Notes: generated by a model not told the origin, from the sequence alone. A DNA stretch of 64,000 bases from Paenibacillus sp. AN1007 (GCF_040702995.1 NZ_CP159992.1:4303501-4367500), one strand, 5' to 3'. Shown: positions 38,914 to 47,785, numbered from the stretch's first letter. A program made the numbers and translations.

Positions 38914-40467
38914 TTAAGCTAATACTTCTTCATCTTCCGCAGATTCGACTTTCAGGCCTGCTGCATTACACGCCGCAACGTAAGCCAAACCTGCTGCCAT
39001 GACGATATCATGATGTGTAGCAGTTCCCCGGAATTCTCGTCCGGCACGCTCTACCGTCACCACCGCTTCCGCACTGGCTGCTTCTCCACCGCTCAAGGCA
39101 TGCATCTCCATGTCTACAAACGTAATATCGTCCGAAATACACTGCCCAATCGCCTGAATCGTCGCGTCTACAGGACCTCCGCCTACAGCAGAGTAAGAAT
39201 GTTCCCCTGCACTGGTTCGAATACGTACCGCCGCCATGCGGTCTGTCATACTTCCCGCGGTCACCTGCAGCTCAACCAATTCATAATCCTGAGCCGGGAT
39301 GTTCATCGTTTGGCTCACCATCTGCAGCAGCTGGTCATCACTCACCACTTTTTGTTGATCCGCGGTGACTTTGAACACTTCGTACAGCTGTTCCATCTGC
39401 TGCTCATCCGGTTCAAAACCGTATTTGCGTACCCGATCCTTCAGGGCGTGTCGGCCGGAGTGTTTCCCCAAAATAATCATGCTCCGCGGAATGCCCAGTG
39501 CTTCCGGGTCCATAATCTCATACGTATTACGATTCTTCAGCAGACCATCCTGATGGATGCCTGACTCGTGCTGGAAGGCATTGCGTCCAACCACCGGCTT
39601 GTTATATGCAATCGGAAAATGCATAGCCCGGCTGATCTGGCGGGATGTTTCATACAGCTGATTCAGCTTGATGTTGGTTGCGGCTCCGATAACATCACCA
39701 CGTGTCTCCAATGCCATAATCAGCTCCTCCAGCGCACAATTCCCCGTCCGCTCGCCAATTCCATTAATCGTCACTTCAATCTGTGAAGCTCCGTTTGCAA
39801 TGGCAGCCAGACTGTTCGCAACCGCAAGCCCCAAATCATTGTGACAGTGTGCACTATAGCGAACCCGATCGCCGCCTCTTGCTCCTTCGCGCACTCGCCG
39901 GAACATCTCTCCATATTCATGCGGCAGCGCATAGCCAACCGTATCCGGAAGATTGATAATACTTGCCCCAGCTTCAATGGCCGTTTCGACCATTTCGATC
40001 AGATCATCCATCTTGGTACGCGCAGCATCCATCGCCGTGAACTCAACCGTATCTGTAAACTGGCGTGCATAGGCGACCATCTCCCTGGCAGTTGCGACGA
40101 CCTCACTCCGTGGACGACGAAGCTGATGCTCGATATGAATATCCGACGAAGAGATAAACAGGTGAATCCGGCGCCTCGCGGCATCCTGCGTCGCTTTCAC
40201 TGCTGCGTCAATATCCCCTTTGACTGCACGTGCAAACCCGCAAATTTCTACCTGCTGCAGCTGCCTTGAAATCGCCTGAACCGCCGCGAATTCTCCTGGA
40301 CTGGAGATCGGGAATCCAGGCTCGATGACGTCAATACCAAGCGAAGCCAGCTGATGAGCCAGTTCTATTTTCTGCTCAGGCTGCAGACTGGCTCCCGGTG
40401 CCTGCTCTCCATCACGCAGCGTCGTATCAAAAATTTCAATCATTCGTTTATTCGAGTTAGTTGTCAT
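38914..40467 (-). CDS. leuA: 2-isopropylmalate synthase
   Basis: 517-residue first enzyme of leucine biosynthesis, condensing acetyl-CoA with 2-oxoisovalerate. It has the catalytic TIM barrel (EIFDTTLRDGEQAPGASL with the metal Asp, the HCHNDLGLAVANSLAA metal histidines, NGIGERTGNCALEE) and the C-terminal LeuA regulatory domain (from about residue 390) for leucine feedback. GGAGG precedes ATG 40467. It is a stand-alone gene, not in an ilv-leu operon, preceded by two Leu T-boxes and followed by the DnaA-box cluster. Confidence 0.97.
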   Translation of the reverse strand: MTTNSNKRMIEIFDTTLRDGEQAPGASLQPEQKIELAHQLASLGIDVIEPGFPISSPGEFAAVQAISRQLQQVEICGFARAVKGDIDAAVKATQDAARRRIHLFISSSDIHIEHQLRRPRSEVVATAREMVAYARQFTDTVEFTAMDAARTKMDDLIEMVETAIEAGASIINLPDTVGYALPHEYGEMFRRVREGARGGDRVRYSAHCHNDLGLAVANSLAAIANGASQIEVTINGIGERTGNCALEELIMALETRGDVIGAATNIKLNQLYETSRQISRAMHFPIAYNKPVVGRNAFQHESGIHQDGLLKNRNTYEIMDPEALGIPRSMIILGKHSGRHALKDRVRKYGFEPDEQQMEQLYEVFKVTADQQKVVSDDQLLQMVSQTMNIPAQDYELVELQVTAGSMTDRMAAVRIRTSAGEHSYSAVGGGPVDATIQAIGQCISDDITFVDMEMHALSGGEAASAEAVVTVERAGREFRGTATHHDIVMAAGLAYVAACNAAGLKVESAEDEEVLA

Positions 40468-40716
40468 CGTAAATCAGCCTCCATTAAATTTCGGGTTATT
40501 GTGCACGTTTCTTCATAGTCATATCGCTGAAAACACGGGTGAAATACTTCTCTCAGCTCACTTCGTTGTTATATGTTTGGGGTTGTAAAAAGTTATATTC
40601 AAGGTAATGATTCAAAGTGTACGTCGACTTACACTCTGACCTGATTCTGATGTTGACTTGATGCCGCATCCCATATGGTTGTTTCTTTTGCCCACCCTGC
40701 TGCCGGCAGCAAATAC

Positions 40717-41075
40717 AAATAACCCGCCATCTCATCTAAGAGACGGCGGGTTATTCTCCCCTCCGCGGTACCACTCTCGCTTGACAGCCTCAGCCCTGCG
40801 CTGACACCATCCACCTCGTGTTCTCCATAAATGCATTGAACTGCGCAGCCGTCTGCGTGAAGCCAGTCAATGAATCCAAGAGAAACACCCTGTAACGGGG
40901 GTTAACCGTTGCTTTGTACACATGAGATGCCGCCTCCAAGGCAGTGGTTAATCAGATCCCATGTTTCCAAAACTCTGTTCCCGGGCGAGATTCAAACGTT
41001 TCCGGCCGCTGCGTCGCACCACCCCGCAGCTCTCTGAGCACCTTTGCCGTTCTACTGCTCCCGTTCATTACATTT
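40717..41075 (-). promoter_or_regulatory. T-box riboswitch, leucine type, proximal to leuA
   Basis: Minus-strand leader with the T-box antiterminator motif GAGAGTGGTACCGCG (about 40764-40778). A terminator of AACCCGCC / GGCGGGTT follows at 40717-40755. Stem I starts near 41065 and contains AGAGAG and GGTGCGAC. The likely specifier is CTC (Leu; complement at 40987-40989) within GAATCTCGCC. It lies about 250 bp upstream of leuA. Confidence 0.9.
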
Positions 41076-41107
41076 GTTTGATATGTTCACATTTGTCGTC
41101 CAAAATC

Positions 41108-41490
41108 AAAAAAGCCTGCCCTCTCCTGCATAAATGCAAGAGACGACAGGCTGTTCACCTTCGCGGTACCACTCTTGTTGACTCCCATCCTGTATAAATA
41201 ACGGGTTGAAAGTCCCCTCAGTATTGTTCATCGATCTTTCGGTTAGACTCAGGTATCGTCAATGTATCCCCGCTCTAATCTGAAGTAAATCGATAACAAC
41301 GCCCGTTCACGGAGGCCAGCCGTAACAATATACTGCCGGGTTGCTTCAGCCTTCGGCTCTGCAAACAACAGCGTTCCATCGTTCCGCTTCCAGGTGAGTT
41401 TCAGGTTTCCTTCGGCTGCGTTGCACCATCCCGCAACTCTCTAATGACCGGGAGTGACCTTACTGTTCCTGTTCATTGCGTTTATCGGTT
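41108..41490 (-). promoter_or_regulatory. T-box riboswitch, leucine type, distal copy
   Basis: Second complete T-box: AAGAGTGGTACCGCGA at 41160-41175, terminator AGCCTGTC / GGCAGGCT plus TTTTTT at 41108-41153, and Stem I from about 41483 with AGAGAGTTGCGG and GGTGCAAC. The probable specifier CTC (complement at 41396-41398) lies in GAAACTCACC at the same Stem I position as in the first. Only about 33 bp separate its terminator from the next T-box. Confidence 0.9.
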
Positions 41491-41634
41491 CAGGAGATAA
41501 CTCCTGTTTAAATTTGTAACTAATATACAATCTTCACAACCTGCTGTCAACTACCTTCTCACCGTCTGCTGTCAGACATTCAATCCAAAGCTAAATAATC
41601 TCTTTTCAGAATGCGCTTTGCTCCTGCAAAATCA

Positions 41635-42693
41635 TCAGGCTTCAGCCTGTACCGACCAGGCTTCCAGAGAAAGCCCGGGATCAGCCTTCGCGTCAAAATC
41701 AGTCCCTTCGCCGCGAATCCATTTCAGATGCGCTGCCGCACCAATCATGGCTGCATTATCTGTGCAGTATTCCATCGGCGGAATAACGAGTTCCAGCCCT
41801 TCCTTCGCACAGCGTTCCTGCAGGGCCGTCCGCAAGCCGCGATTAGCCGCAACTCCGCCGCACAGGAGCAGCTGCCGTGAGCCGTATTCCCGGACAGCTC
41901 GTACCGCTTTTTCAACCAGCACCTCCACGACAGCTTCCTGAAAACCACGTGCCACCGCAGACGGCTCCAGTGTTTCGCCGCGCATTTTAGCCTGATTCAG
42001 CGCATTCAATACCGCCGATTTCAGCCCGCTAAGACTGAAATCATAGGACCCTGCTTCAAGCCATACTCGCGGCAGCGGAACAACGTCCTCCGCTTCGGAC
42101 GCCATCCGGTCTACATGCGGCCCGCCCGGATAAGGGCACCCTAGGGCGCGGGCAACTTTGTCGTACGCCTCACCAACCGCATCGTCTCGTGTGCGGCCAA
42201 TCAGCTTGAATTTGCCTTCGGACTCCAGATGCACAAGCTCTGTGTGCCCCCCCGATACGACAAGGGCCATTGCCGGATACTGCAGTTCACGCACAAGGCG
42301 GTTTGCATAAATATGCCCGGCAATATGGTGGGTGCCGATTAGTGGTTTGCCCAGCGCCATCGCCAGCGTTTTGGCAGCTACGATGCCCACCAACAGTGCG
42401 CCGACCAATCCAGGTCCCTGGGTGACTGCGATCGCGCTCAGATCACGTGGACGAATGCCCGACTGTTCAATCGCCTGCTCCAGCATCAGAGTGATGACTT
42501 CGACGTGCTTACGCGAAGCCACCTCCGGTACAACTCCACCGAACGCTTTATGTGTTTCGATCTGACTAGAGATCAGATTGGACAGCACTTCCCGCCCGTC
42601 TTTGACAACGGCTACCGATGTTTCATCACAGCTTGTCTCTACCGCCAGAATATAGGACGGGGCATAACTTTGATTATCTATAAAATCGTTCAT
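41635..42693 (-). CDS. tsaD: tRNA N6-adenosine threonylcarbamoyltransferase TsaD
   Basis: About 352-residue Kae1/Gcp-family subunit that transfers threonylcarbamoyl to A37 of ANN-decoding tRNAs. Key motifs are ILAVETSCDETSVAVV, the iron-binding GTHHIAGHIYAN, VVSGGHTEL, SLSGLKSAVLN and LLCGGVAANRGLR, with the second metal Asp in CTDNAAMIG. ATG 42693 overlaps the rimI stop in an ATGA; the longer frame to 42753 is not needed. Last gene of tsaE-tsaB-rimI-tsaD, as in the B. subtilis ydiB-ydiC-ydiD-gcp run. Confidence 0.97.
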   Translation of the reverse strand: MNDFIDNQSYAPSYILAVETSCDETSVAVVKDGREVLSNLISSQIETHKAFGGVVPEVASRKHVEVITLMLEQAIEQSGIRPRDLSAIAVTQGPGLVGALLVGIVAAKTLAMALGKPLIGTHHIAGHIYANRLVRELQYPAMALVVSGGHTELVHLESEGKFKLIGRTRDDAVGEAYDKVARALGCPYPGGPHVDRMASEAEDVVPLPRVWLEAGSYDFSLSGLKSAVLNALNQAKMRGETLEPSAVARGFQEAVVEVLVEKAVRAVREYGSRQLLLCGGVAANRGLRTALQERCAKEGLELVIPPMEYCTDNAAMIGAAAHLKWIRGEGTDFDAKADPGLSLEAWSVQAEA

Positions 42694-43211
42694 GAATCCA
42701 GTACGCTTCCTTCCTCTTCGCCGCTCCGGCTCACAGGCGGCAGTGCCGCCCACATGATCATTGCATCCTCTCCGTTATCGGAGTAGTACCCTTTGCGCAG
42801 ACCTGCCGATTCAAACCCTTTTTTCTGATACAAATTCTGGGCTACGATATTGGACACCCTGACCTCCAGCGTCATTCGCTCCATGCCGAGATAAGCCGCT
42901 GTTTTCATCAGCTCGTCCAGCAGCTTCTCGCCCAGCTTGCGGCCTTGGTATGCTTTTCTTACCGCAATATTGGTAATGTGAGCTTCGTCCATAATCGTCC
43001 ACATGCCCGCATACCCAATGGCTGTACCGTCTAACTCCATGACCATATATTTTGCAAAATGATTATGCTTCAATTCATTATGAAAAGCCTCTTCCGTCCA
43101 AGGGAGGGTAAATGCCTCATGCTCAATCTCCATCACATCCGGAATATCCGCTACCGTCATGAGTCTGAACTGAAACATGGTTTCCTGTCCTTCTTTCGCT
43201 GCGTTGTCCAT
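42690..43211 (-). CDS. rimI: Ribosomal protein S18 alanine N-acetyltransferase
   Basis: 173-residue GNAT enzyme of the RimI type: FRLMTVADIPDVMEIE, FTLPWTEEAFHNEL, the acetyl-CoA loop VRKAYQGRKLGEKLLDEL and the C-terminal LYQKKGFESAGLRKGYY with DAMIM. It starts within 17 bp of the tsaB stop and overlaps tsaD by 4 bp, the usual tsaB-rimI-tsaD neighbourhood. ATG 43211 or ATG 43178 (MFQFRLM) could be the start. Confidence 0.93.
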   Translation of the reverse strand: MDNAAKEGQETMFQFRLMTVADIPDVMEIEHEAFTLPWTEEAFHNELKHNHFAKYMVMELDGTAIGYAGMWTIMDEAHITNIAVRKAYQGRKLGEKLLDELMKTAAYLGMERMTLEVRVSNIVAQNLYQKKGFESAGLRKGYYSDNGEDAMIMWAALPPVSRSGEEEGSVLDS

Positions 43212-43228
43212 CCGCTCTCCCTCTCCCT

Positions 43229-44188
43229 TCAGCCTTTGCGCAGCAGGTTCGCTTCCGCTTCGGACAGCTGGGTGTAGTTTGGCACCAAAGCATGTACGTC
43301 GTCGCGCTGACCTGCCAGCAGCGCTTCAGCGCCGAGGCGCCCAATCCAGCGGCCTTCCAGCTCATATGGTACGAGCTGAAGCGCCGTTCCTGCGGGACAG
43401 CGAAGCGCTGCCGCTGCCTCCGCATGCTGGCCCGTCTCGCCGACGATCCAGACGGCAGCGGGCCGCTCTTCCGGCGCCGCCTCCGCTATGCGGGCGGCGA
43501 GCTCTTCCAGCCATCCGTCCATTTGACGGATGGCATCCGGCGCCAGCCGGCGGGGCGCATCGCCGCCGGCGGAGGCGAACAGCGCGGTATAGGCTTGACC
43601 GCGCCGCGCATCCACGAGCGGAACGATCCAGTGGACAGGGGCGGCACTCGTGCCGCCCTGGTCCGCGGATGGCGTTCCGCCAGACCCGGCTGCGGTATCG
43701 TCTGCCGCAGCCATCGCCTTGGCGGCGAGGCCGCTGTGCCAGCCGCCCCAGGCGATGGCCTGAAGGCTGGACACCCCCGCAACGGGGATGTCCCATGCCC
43801 AGGCCAGCGTCTTCGCCGCGGTCACCGCGATGCGGATGCCCGTGTACGATCCTGGCCCAATGCCGACGGCGATCCCGCTGAGCTGGCCCGGCTCGGTACT
43901 GCTGGCGGCCAGCAGCTGCTCCATTACAGGCACAACGTGCACCGAGTGGTTACGTTCAGCTCGTTCATTGCGCTCCTCCAGCAGTGATCGTTCTTCCATC
44001 ACCGCTGCGGCCATCACCGCGGTAGATGTATCCAACACCAAAAACCGCTGACGCGGCTTTTCTTGCAAAGGTTCGATCAGATCCTTTTCTTGCGAATCCT
44101 TGATTATACTTTTATTTTCCATATCCTTGATCATCTTCTTATTTTGCAGTTCTTCCATCACACTCTTGTTTTGCAGCTCTTTTGTCAT
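43229..44188 (-). CDS. tsaB: tRNA threonylcarbamoyladenosine synthase subunit TsaB, extended
   Basis: ASKHA-fold scaffold subunit of the TsaBDE complex. The domain proper starts at about residue 48 with RFLVLDTSTAVMAAAV and includes IAVGIGPGSYTGIRIAVTAAKTLA and VPLVDARRGQAYTALF. At about 319 residues it is longer than the usual 230-240. It has an N-terminal extension of about 45 residues made of short charged repeats (ELQNKSVMEELQNKKMIKDM) and a Gly/Ala/Ser-rich insertion around nt 43640-43720, with locally raised G+C. ATG 44188 overlaps the tsaE stop (ATGA). The core fold is intact. Confidence 0.92.
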   Translation of the reverse strand: MTKELQNKSVMEELQNKKMIKDMENKSIIKDSQEKDLIEPLQEKPRQRFLVLDTSTAVMAAAVMEERSLLEERNERAERNHSVHVVPVMEQLLAASSTEPGQLSGIAVGIGPGSYTGIRIAVTAAKTLAWAWDIPVAGVSSLQAIAWGGWHSGLAAKAMAAADDTAAGSGGTPSADQGGTSAAPVHWIVPLVDARRGQAYTALFASAGGDAPRRLAPDAIRQMDGWLEELAARIAEAAPEERPAAVWIVGETGQHAEAAAALRCPAGTALQLVPYELEGRWIGRLGAEALLAGQRDDVHALVPNYTQLSEAEANLLRKG

Positions 44189-44751
44189 CCCAAGACTCCA
44201 TTCTGTCTGAACTGTCGGCACAGCTCAGCATACACCTCACCATACCCATCCAGCGTTATCGTTCGCTCTTCAAGACCTGTCGTCTCGATCTGCACATGAA
44301 GATGCTCCTGCGGCAGCAGCTCGGGAATGATGCTGGACCACTCTACCAAACTGACACCATCACCGTAAAAATACTCCTCAAGCCCCAGCTCGTCCGCTTC
44401 TTCCAGCGAAATACGGTACACATCCATGTGATACAGCGGCAATCGCCCTTCGTATTCCTTGATCAGTGTGAACGTCGGACTGCTCACGACATCTCTCACA
44501 CCCAAATGCCAGGCAAACTTCTGTGAAAATGCTGTTTTGCCTGCGCCCAAATTGCCATCCAGCGCAATGACCATTCCGGCCTGTGCCCGCACCGCGAGTG
44601 CGGACGCAAGCGCTTCTGTATCTGCAATGCTGCGGGATGGATACACCCACTGCTCATGCGTCTGATTCAATATACGCCCCACCTTTGACGGTTCCCCGCC
44701 TGAGTTCACTTTGACCCTTATTATATCGGTCCCTTTCCTCGCCCGCAACAT
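44185..44751 (-). CDS. tsaE: tRNA threonylcarbamoyladenosine synthase ATPase TsaE
   Basis: P-loop ATPase of the t6A complex: ALDGNLGAGKTAFSQ (Walker A), VSSPTFTLIKEYEG, LYHMDVYRI and the Walker B-like VSLVEWSSII. About 188 residues versus the usual 150-160; the extra length is N-terminal (before residue 35), so the true start may be later than ATG 44751. No thiL is upstream, unlike in B. subtilis. First gene of the tsaE-B-rimI-tsaD operon. Confidence 0.93.
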   Translation of the reverse strand: MLRARKGTDIIRVKVNSGGEPSKVGRILNQTHEQWVYPSRSIADTEALASALAVRAQAGMVIALDGNLGAGKTAFSQKFAWHLGVRDVVSSPTFTLIKEYEGRLPLYHMDVYRISLEEADELGLEEYFYGDGVSLVEWSSIIPELLPQEHLHVQIETTGLEERTITLDGYGEVYAELCRQFRQNGVLG

Positions 44752-44820
44752 TGAAGGAACAAGCTGGAAGCCCTAGACTTCATAACCATCTTGATGGACG
44801 ATCGTGGATAAAATCAAAAC

Positions 44821-44852
44821 AAATAAACCGGCACCTTTAGGTACCGGATTTG
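44821..44852 (-). terminator. Terminator of the sspH operon
   Basis: Minus-strand AAATCCGGTACC / GGTGCCGGTTT hairpin followed by ATTTGTTTTG, 64 bp after the sspH stop. Confidence 0.75.
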
Positions 44853-44915
44853 TGAATCCATGAACAGCTGGAATTCCCCTTCTCCTCTTCATCAATCACC
44901 AATAGGCCCTACCTG

Positions 44916-45095
44916 CTATTCCTCCAGACGATCCACACGGACTGTCTGTGTATTGCCAGGTCTGCTGCCAACCTGTACGGTCGCCATACCGTTAGCTTCA
45001 TCTACATTCTCAATCCAGACAGGCTCCCCTTCAAGCATGACTGCAATCGTATCTTTGGATTCATATATTGCTTTTGCCCGCTTCGCATCCATCAT
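44916..45095 (-). CDS. sspH: H-type small acid-soluble spore protein
   Basis: About 59-residue minor spore-core protein: MMDAKRAKAIYESKDTIAVM, then GEPVWIENVDEANGMATVQV and a C-terminal TQTVRVDRLEE, matching the SspH layout. These proteins are made in the forespore. ATG 45095 (or 45092) follows GGAAGGAG; the longer frame to 45167 is out of family. It overlaps or abuts the acidic gene upstream, so both are probably in one transcript. Confidence 0.87.
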   Translation of the reverse strand: MMDAKRAKAIYESKDTIAVMLEGEPVWIENVDEANGMATVQVGSRPGNTQTVRVDRLEE

Positions 45096-45096
45096 G

Positions 45097-45396
45097 TTAT
45101 TCGTAATCTCCTTCCGGGTCTTCGTTATGGGTTTCCTGAACCATCGTATCTGTCGTACTATCCCCAATATAGCCGTTGTCCTCCGTAACCTGACCGCCGC
45201 CTAAACCTTCATTGACCATACGATCGATGTCCAGCATAAATGATTCACGATCCAGCGGCAGCTTCTCCGAAGTAACTGCTTCCCAATTTACAGCCGATGC
45301 GGGGGTATAAAACTCTTCTGCACTTTCGGCATCCTCCAGAGGATAGGGTGTGAACGTATGCTTGTGCGCCTCTTCCTCGTCCCGCCTGTTCTTCAT
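45097..45396 (-). CDS. Acidic hypothetical protein upstream of sspH
   Basis: 99-residue, very acidic protein (MKNRRDEEEAHKHTFTPYPL, ending HNEDPEGDYE) with no membrane segment, signal peptide or cysteine. Its GGGGAGG site precedes ATG 45396. It stops 2 bp before the sspH start region and shares its putative sigma-G-type promoter, so forespore expression is likely. Function unknown. Confidence 0.65.
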   Translation of the reverse strand: MKNRRDEEEAHKHTFTPYPLEDAESAEEFYTPASAVNWEAVTSEKLPLDRESFMLDIDRMVNEGLGGGQVTEDNGYIGDSTTDTMVQETHNEDPEGDYE

Positions 45397-45421
45397 TTGG
45401 CACCTCCCCTGTTGTTTCTGT

Positions 45422-45450
45422 TATCATCCCCGACTCTTACAGAACCATTC
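45422..45450 (-). promoter_or_regulatory. Candidate sigma-G promoter of the acidic gene-sspH pair
   Basis: Minus strand GAATG (45450-45446), 17-bp spacer, GATGATA (45428-45422), close to the sigma-G form GMATR-N18-CATWMTA (5 of 7 in -10). Confidence 0.4.
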
Positions 45451-45496
45451 AGTCCATTACACTGCCCCTGCGAAACCATGTAATCAGCGGATTTAC

Positions 45497-45526
45497 GATT
45501 ATCCCTCATTACAGCTGCCCATACTA
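45497..45526 (+). promoter_or_regulatory. Candidate sigma-G promoter of ku
   Basis: GATTA (45497-45501), 18-bp spacer, CATACTA (45520-45526). The -10 fits CATWMTA exactly; the -35 has one mismatch. In B. subtilis ku (ykoV) is a forespore sigma-G gene. Confidence 0.5.
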
Positions 45527-45560
45527 TTATAAAAAAGAAATTTCGAAAGGAGCCGCCCCC

Positions 45561-46472
45561 ATGCATACCGTCTGGAAAGGCGCCATCAGTTTCGGCCTCG
45601 TGCATGTGCCCGTCAAAATGTTCTCCGCTACAGAGGACAAGGATATCTCCATGCGTTATATCCACAATGTCTGCGGAAGTCCGCTCGCTTATGTACGTCA
45701 GTGTCCCTCCTGTGAGGTTGAAGTGAAATGGGAAGAGATCACCAAAGGTTACGAATATGAGAAGGGTAAATTTGTTTTGTTTGAAAAAGAAGAACTCGAG
45801 GCGTTAAACGAGTCCGCCAGCAAAACCATTACCATTCTGGATTTTGTAGATTTAACCGAGATTGACCCGATCTACTTCCAAAAAACCTATTACCTCTCTC
45901 CCGATCAGGCTGGCGGAAACGCCTATCAACTGCTTATGAACGCCATGCGGGATACGGGTAAAATCGGAATCGCCAAAATCTCCATCCGTTCTAAAAGCAG
46001 TCTAGCCGCCATTCGTGTACTGGATGACTGTTTATCGATGGAAACGATCTTTTACCCTGATGAGATTCGCCCGGTGTCTCAAGTCCCTAACCTTCCTGAA
46101 ATTCAGAATGTGAATGAAAAGGAACTCACGATGGCCAAGCTGTTGATCGATCAGCTCTCCACCCCGTTTGATCCTGGTAAATACACAGATGACTACCGGG
46201 CGAAGCTGCTCGATCTTATTCAGCACAAAGTAGCAGGTGAGGAAATTAAAATTGCACCAGCCAAACCGGAAGCCAATGTGATGGATCTCATGGCAGCGCT
46301 GCAGGCCAGTATTGAAGCGGTTAAACCGATTCCTGCCGATCCGGGCACATCTACGGCCAAACCAAAAAAGCGTGCTCCACGAAAAACAACTGCTCAGGCT
46401 GCCGCCGGAGGAGAAACCGATGTTACTGCTGCACCCAAACGCAAAAAGGCCCCAGCCAAGCCAAAAGCTTAA
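45561..46472 (+). CDS. ku: Non-homologous end-joining protein Ku
   Basis: 303-residue bacterial Ku, a DNA-end-binding ring dimer that recruits LigD-type ligase. It begins MHTVWKGAISFGLVHVPVKM and has the beta-barrel core with the CPSCEVEVKWEEITKGYEY region. Then comes the helical LLDLIQHKVAG segment and a long Lys/Ala/Pro-rich tail (from about residue 235), thought to aid DNA binding. AAAGGAG precedes ATG 45561. Divergent from sspH and followed by catE-like, ger and ligase genes. Confidence 0.97.
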   Translation: MHTVWKGAISFGLVHVPVKMFSATEDKDISMRYIHNVCGSPLAYVRQCPSCEVEVKWEEITKGYEYEKGKFVLFEKEELEALNESASKTITILDFVDLTEIDPIYFQKTYYLSPDQAGGNAYQLLMNAMRDTGKIGIAKISIRSKSSLAAIRVLDDCLSMETIFYPDEIRPVSQVPNLPEIQNVNEKELTMAKLLIDQLSTPFDPGKYTDDYRAKLLDLIQHKVAGEEIKIAPAKPEANVMDLMAALQASIEAVKPIPADPGTSTAKPKKRAPRKTTAQAAAGGETDVTAAPKRKKAPAKPKA

Positions 46473-46628
46473 CCCCTCTGGGAAGAGCTGATGTAACGAT
46501 CTGAGAAGCTGTTTCTTGAAATTCAAAGGTAAATAGTCGATTCAATACTCAAAATTCAAGGAACAGCACTTCTCAGGTTCTTTCGGTTATAAGACATTGA
46601 CGAATAAAGATAAATATTTTATACTTAA

Positions 46629-46641
46629 TTACGAAAAGTAA
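46629..46641. promoter_or_regulatory. Candidate operator upstream of the CatE-like gene
   Basis: Palindrome TTAC-GAAAA-GTAA. As I recall, MarR/DUF24 quinone sensors of the CatR/YodB type bind TTAC-N5-GTAA-like sites upstream of catE in B. subtilis. It lies 125 bp before the start codon. Confidence 0.3.
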
Positions 46642-46765
46642 CTTGTTTATATTTTTAAAGTGAGTTTACTCTTATTGTTTTTCAATACTCATCATCTCCC
46701 TTGATCCCGGCGTTCTTTCATTTGTTATTCAATACTTATCTTATACACATTACTAGGAGGAAATC

Positions 46766-47638
46766 ATGATGAACACCCCTTATCAAATTCCAGCGACAAC
46801 CCATCTGGGTGAGGTTAGTCTTAAAATCAGCGATCTGGACCGCTCTATTCAATTCTATTCAGACGTTGTCGGTCTAAAATTGCTGGAGCGCGAAGATCAC
46901 ATGGCTTCGATGACTGCGGACGGAAAGAACGTACTTCTTCGCCTCGAAGAGGTCAGCGGCAGCATCACTCTGCCTGAGCGTTCCCATACAGGTTTGTACC
47001 ACTTTGCCATTTTGCTTCCTGACCGCAAATCACTTGGACTTGCCGTTCGTAATCTGGCCGCATCCGGTATCGAGATTGGTCAAGGAGATCATTTGGTAAG
47101 TGAAGCCTTTTATATCTCTGACCCCGATTTAAACGGGATTGAAATTTACGCCGACCGCCCTCGGGACACCTGGAAACGCGATGCGGATAACAATTATGTT
47201 ATGGCCAGTGATCCAGTCGATGTACAGAGCTTATTTGATATTTCGGAAAATGAAACCTGGAAGGGTCTGCCCGCCGGCACCGTTATTGGTCATGTTCACT
47301 TTCACGTTCGCAGTCTGGAAGAAGCCCGGAGCTTCTATTCGGATATCCTCGGATTTGATGTTGTAGGAAACTTTGCTAATATGTCCGCGTTGTTCGTGTC
47401 TGCAGGCGGTTACCATCATCATATCGGGCTGAACATCTGGGCGGGCGTTAACGCTCCGGTCAATCCTGCCAATGGTACGGGGATCGACTATTTTACCATT
47501 GTGTATGCTCATTCGGACGAAGTCGAACAGGCTGCTGCACGTTTGCGCCAATCGGGTGTTGAAGTGATTCAAGATGACAAGGCATACTATGCGGCAGACC
47601 CGCAAAACATTCGGATCCGTATGATCGCAAAAGCATAA
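46766..47638 (+). CDS. CatE-like VOC-family ring-cleavage dioxygenase
   Basis: 290-residue protein with two vicinal-oxygen-chelate modules, as in catechol-2,3-dioxygenases. The first starts LGEVSLKISDLDRSIQFYSD and has the YHFAILLPDR strand. The second starts IGHVHFHVRSLEEARSFYSD and has the YHHHIGLNIW metal site. Metal ligands would be His in GHVHFHV, His in YHHHIGLN and a late Glu or Asp. Resembles B. subtilis CatE (YfiE). AGGAGG precedes ATG 46766. Substrate unproven; a lyase/glyoxalase role is possible. Confidence 0.82.
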   Translation: MMNTPYQIPATTHLGEVSLKISDLDRSIQFYSDVVGLKLLEREDHMASMTADGKNVLLRLEEVSGSITLPERSHTGLYHFAILLPDRKSLGLAVRNLAASGIEIGQGDHLVSEAFYISDPDLNGIEIYADRPRDTWKRDADNNYVMASDPVDVQSLFDISENETWKGLPAGTVIGHVHFHVRSLEEARSFYSDILGFDVVGNFANMSALFVSAGGYHHHIGLNIWAGVNAPVNPANGTGIDYFTIVYAHSDEVEQAAARLRQSGVEVIQDDKAYYAADPQNIRIRMIAKA

Positions 47639-47755
47639 ATAAATCTCTACTTCACCAAGCAAGTTATAATGAACTCGGTAGTGCAAAAATGCCTGACAAA
47701 TGTCTCTTCGCAGCTTTATCTGAAGAACATGCTGTTCAGGCTTTTTGATATGTTT

Positions 47756-47785
47756 TCATAAAACCCGAAATGTTGGCACATCCTA
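47756..47785 (+). promoter_or_regulatory. Candidate sigma-G promoter of the ger-ligase-polymerase run
   Basis: TCATA (47756-47760), 18-bp spacer, CATCCTA (47779-47785), one mismatch in each sigma-G element, 40 bp before the GerAB-like start. Confidence 0.35.

Noticed and set aside
43177-43987. Long Arg/Pro/Ala-rich frames opposite tsaB
   Set aside because: Shadow frames created by the locally high G+C of tsaB.
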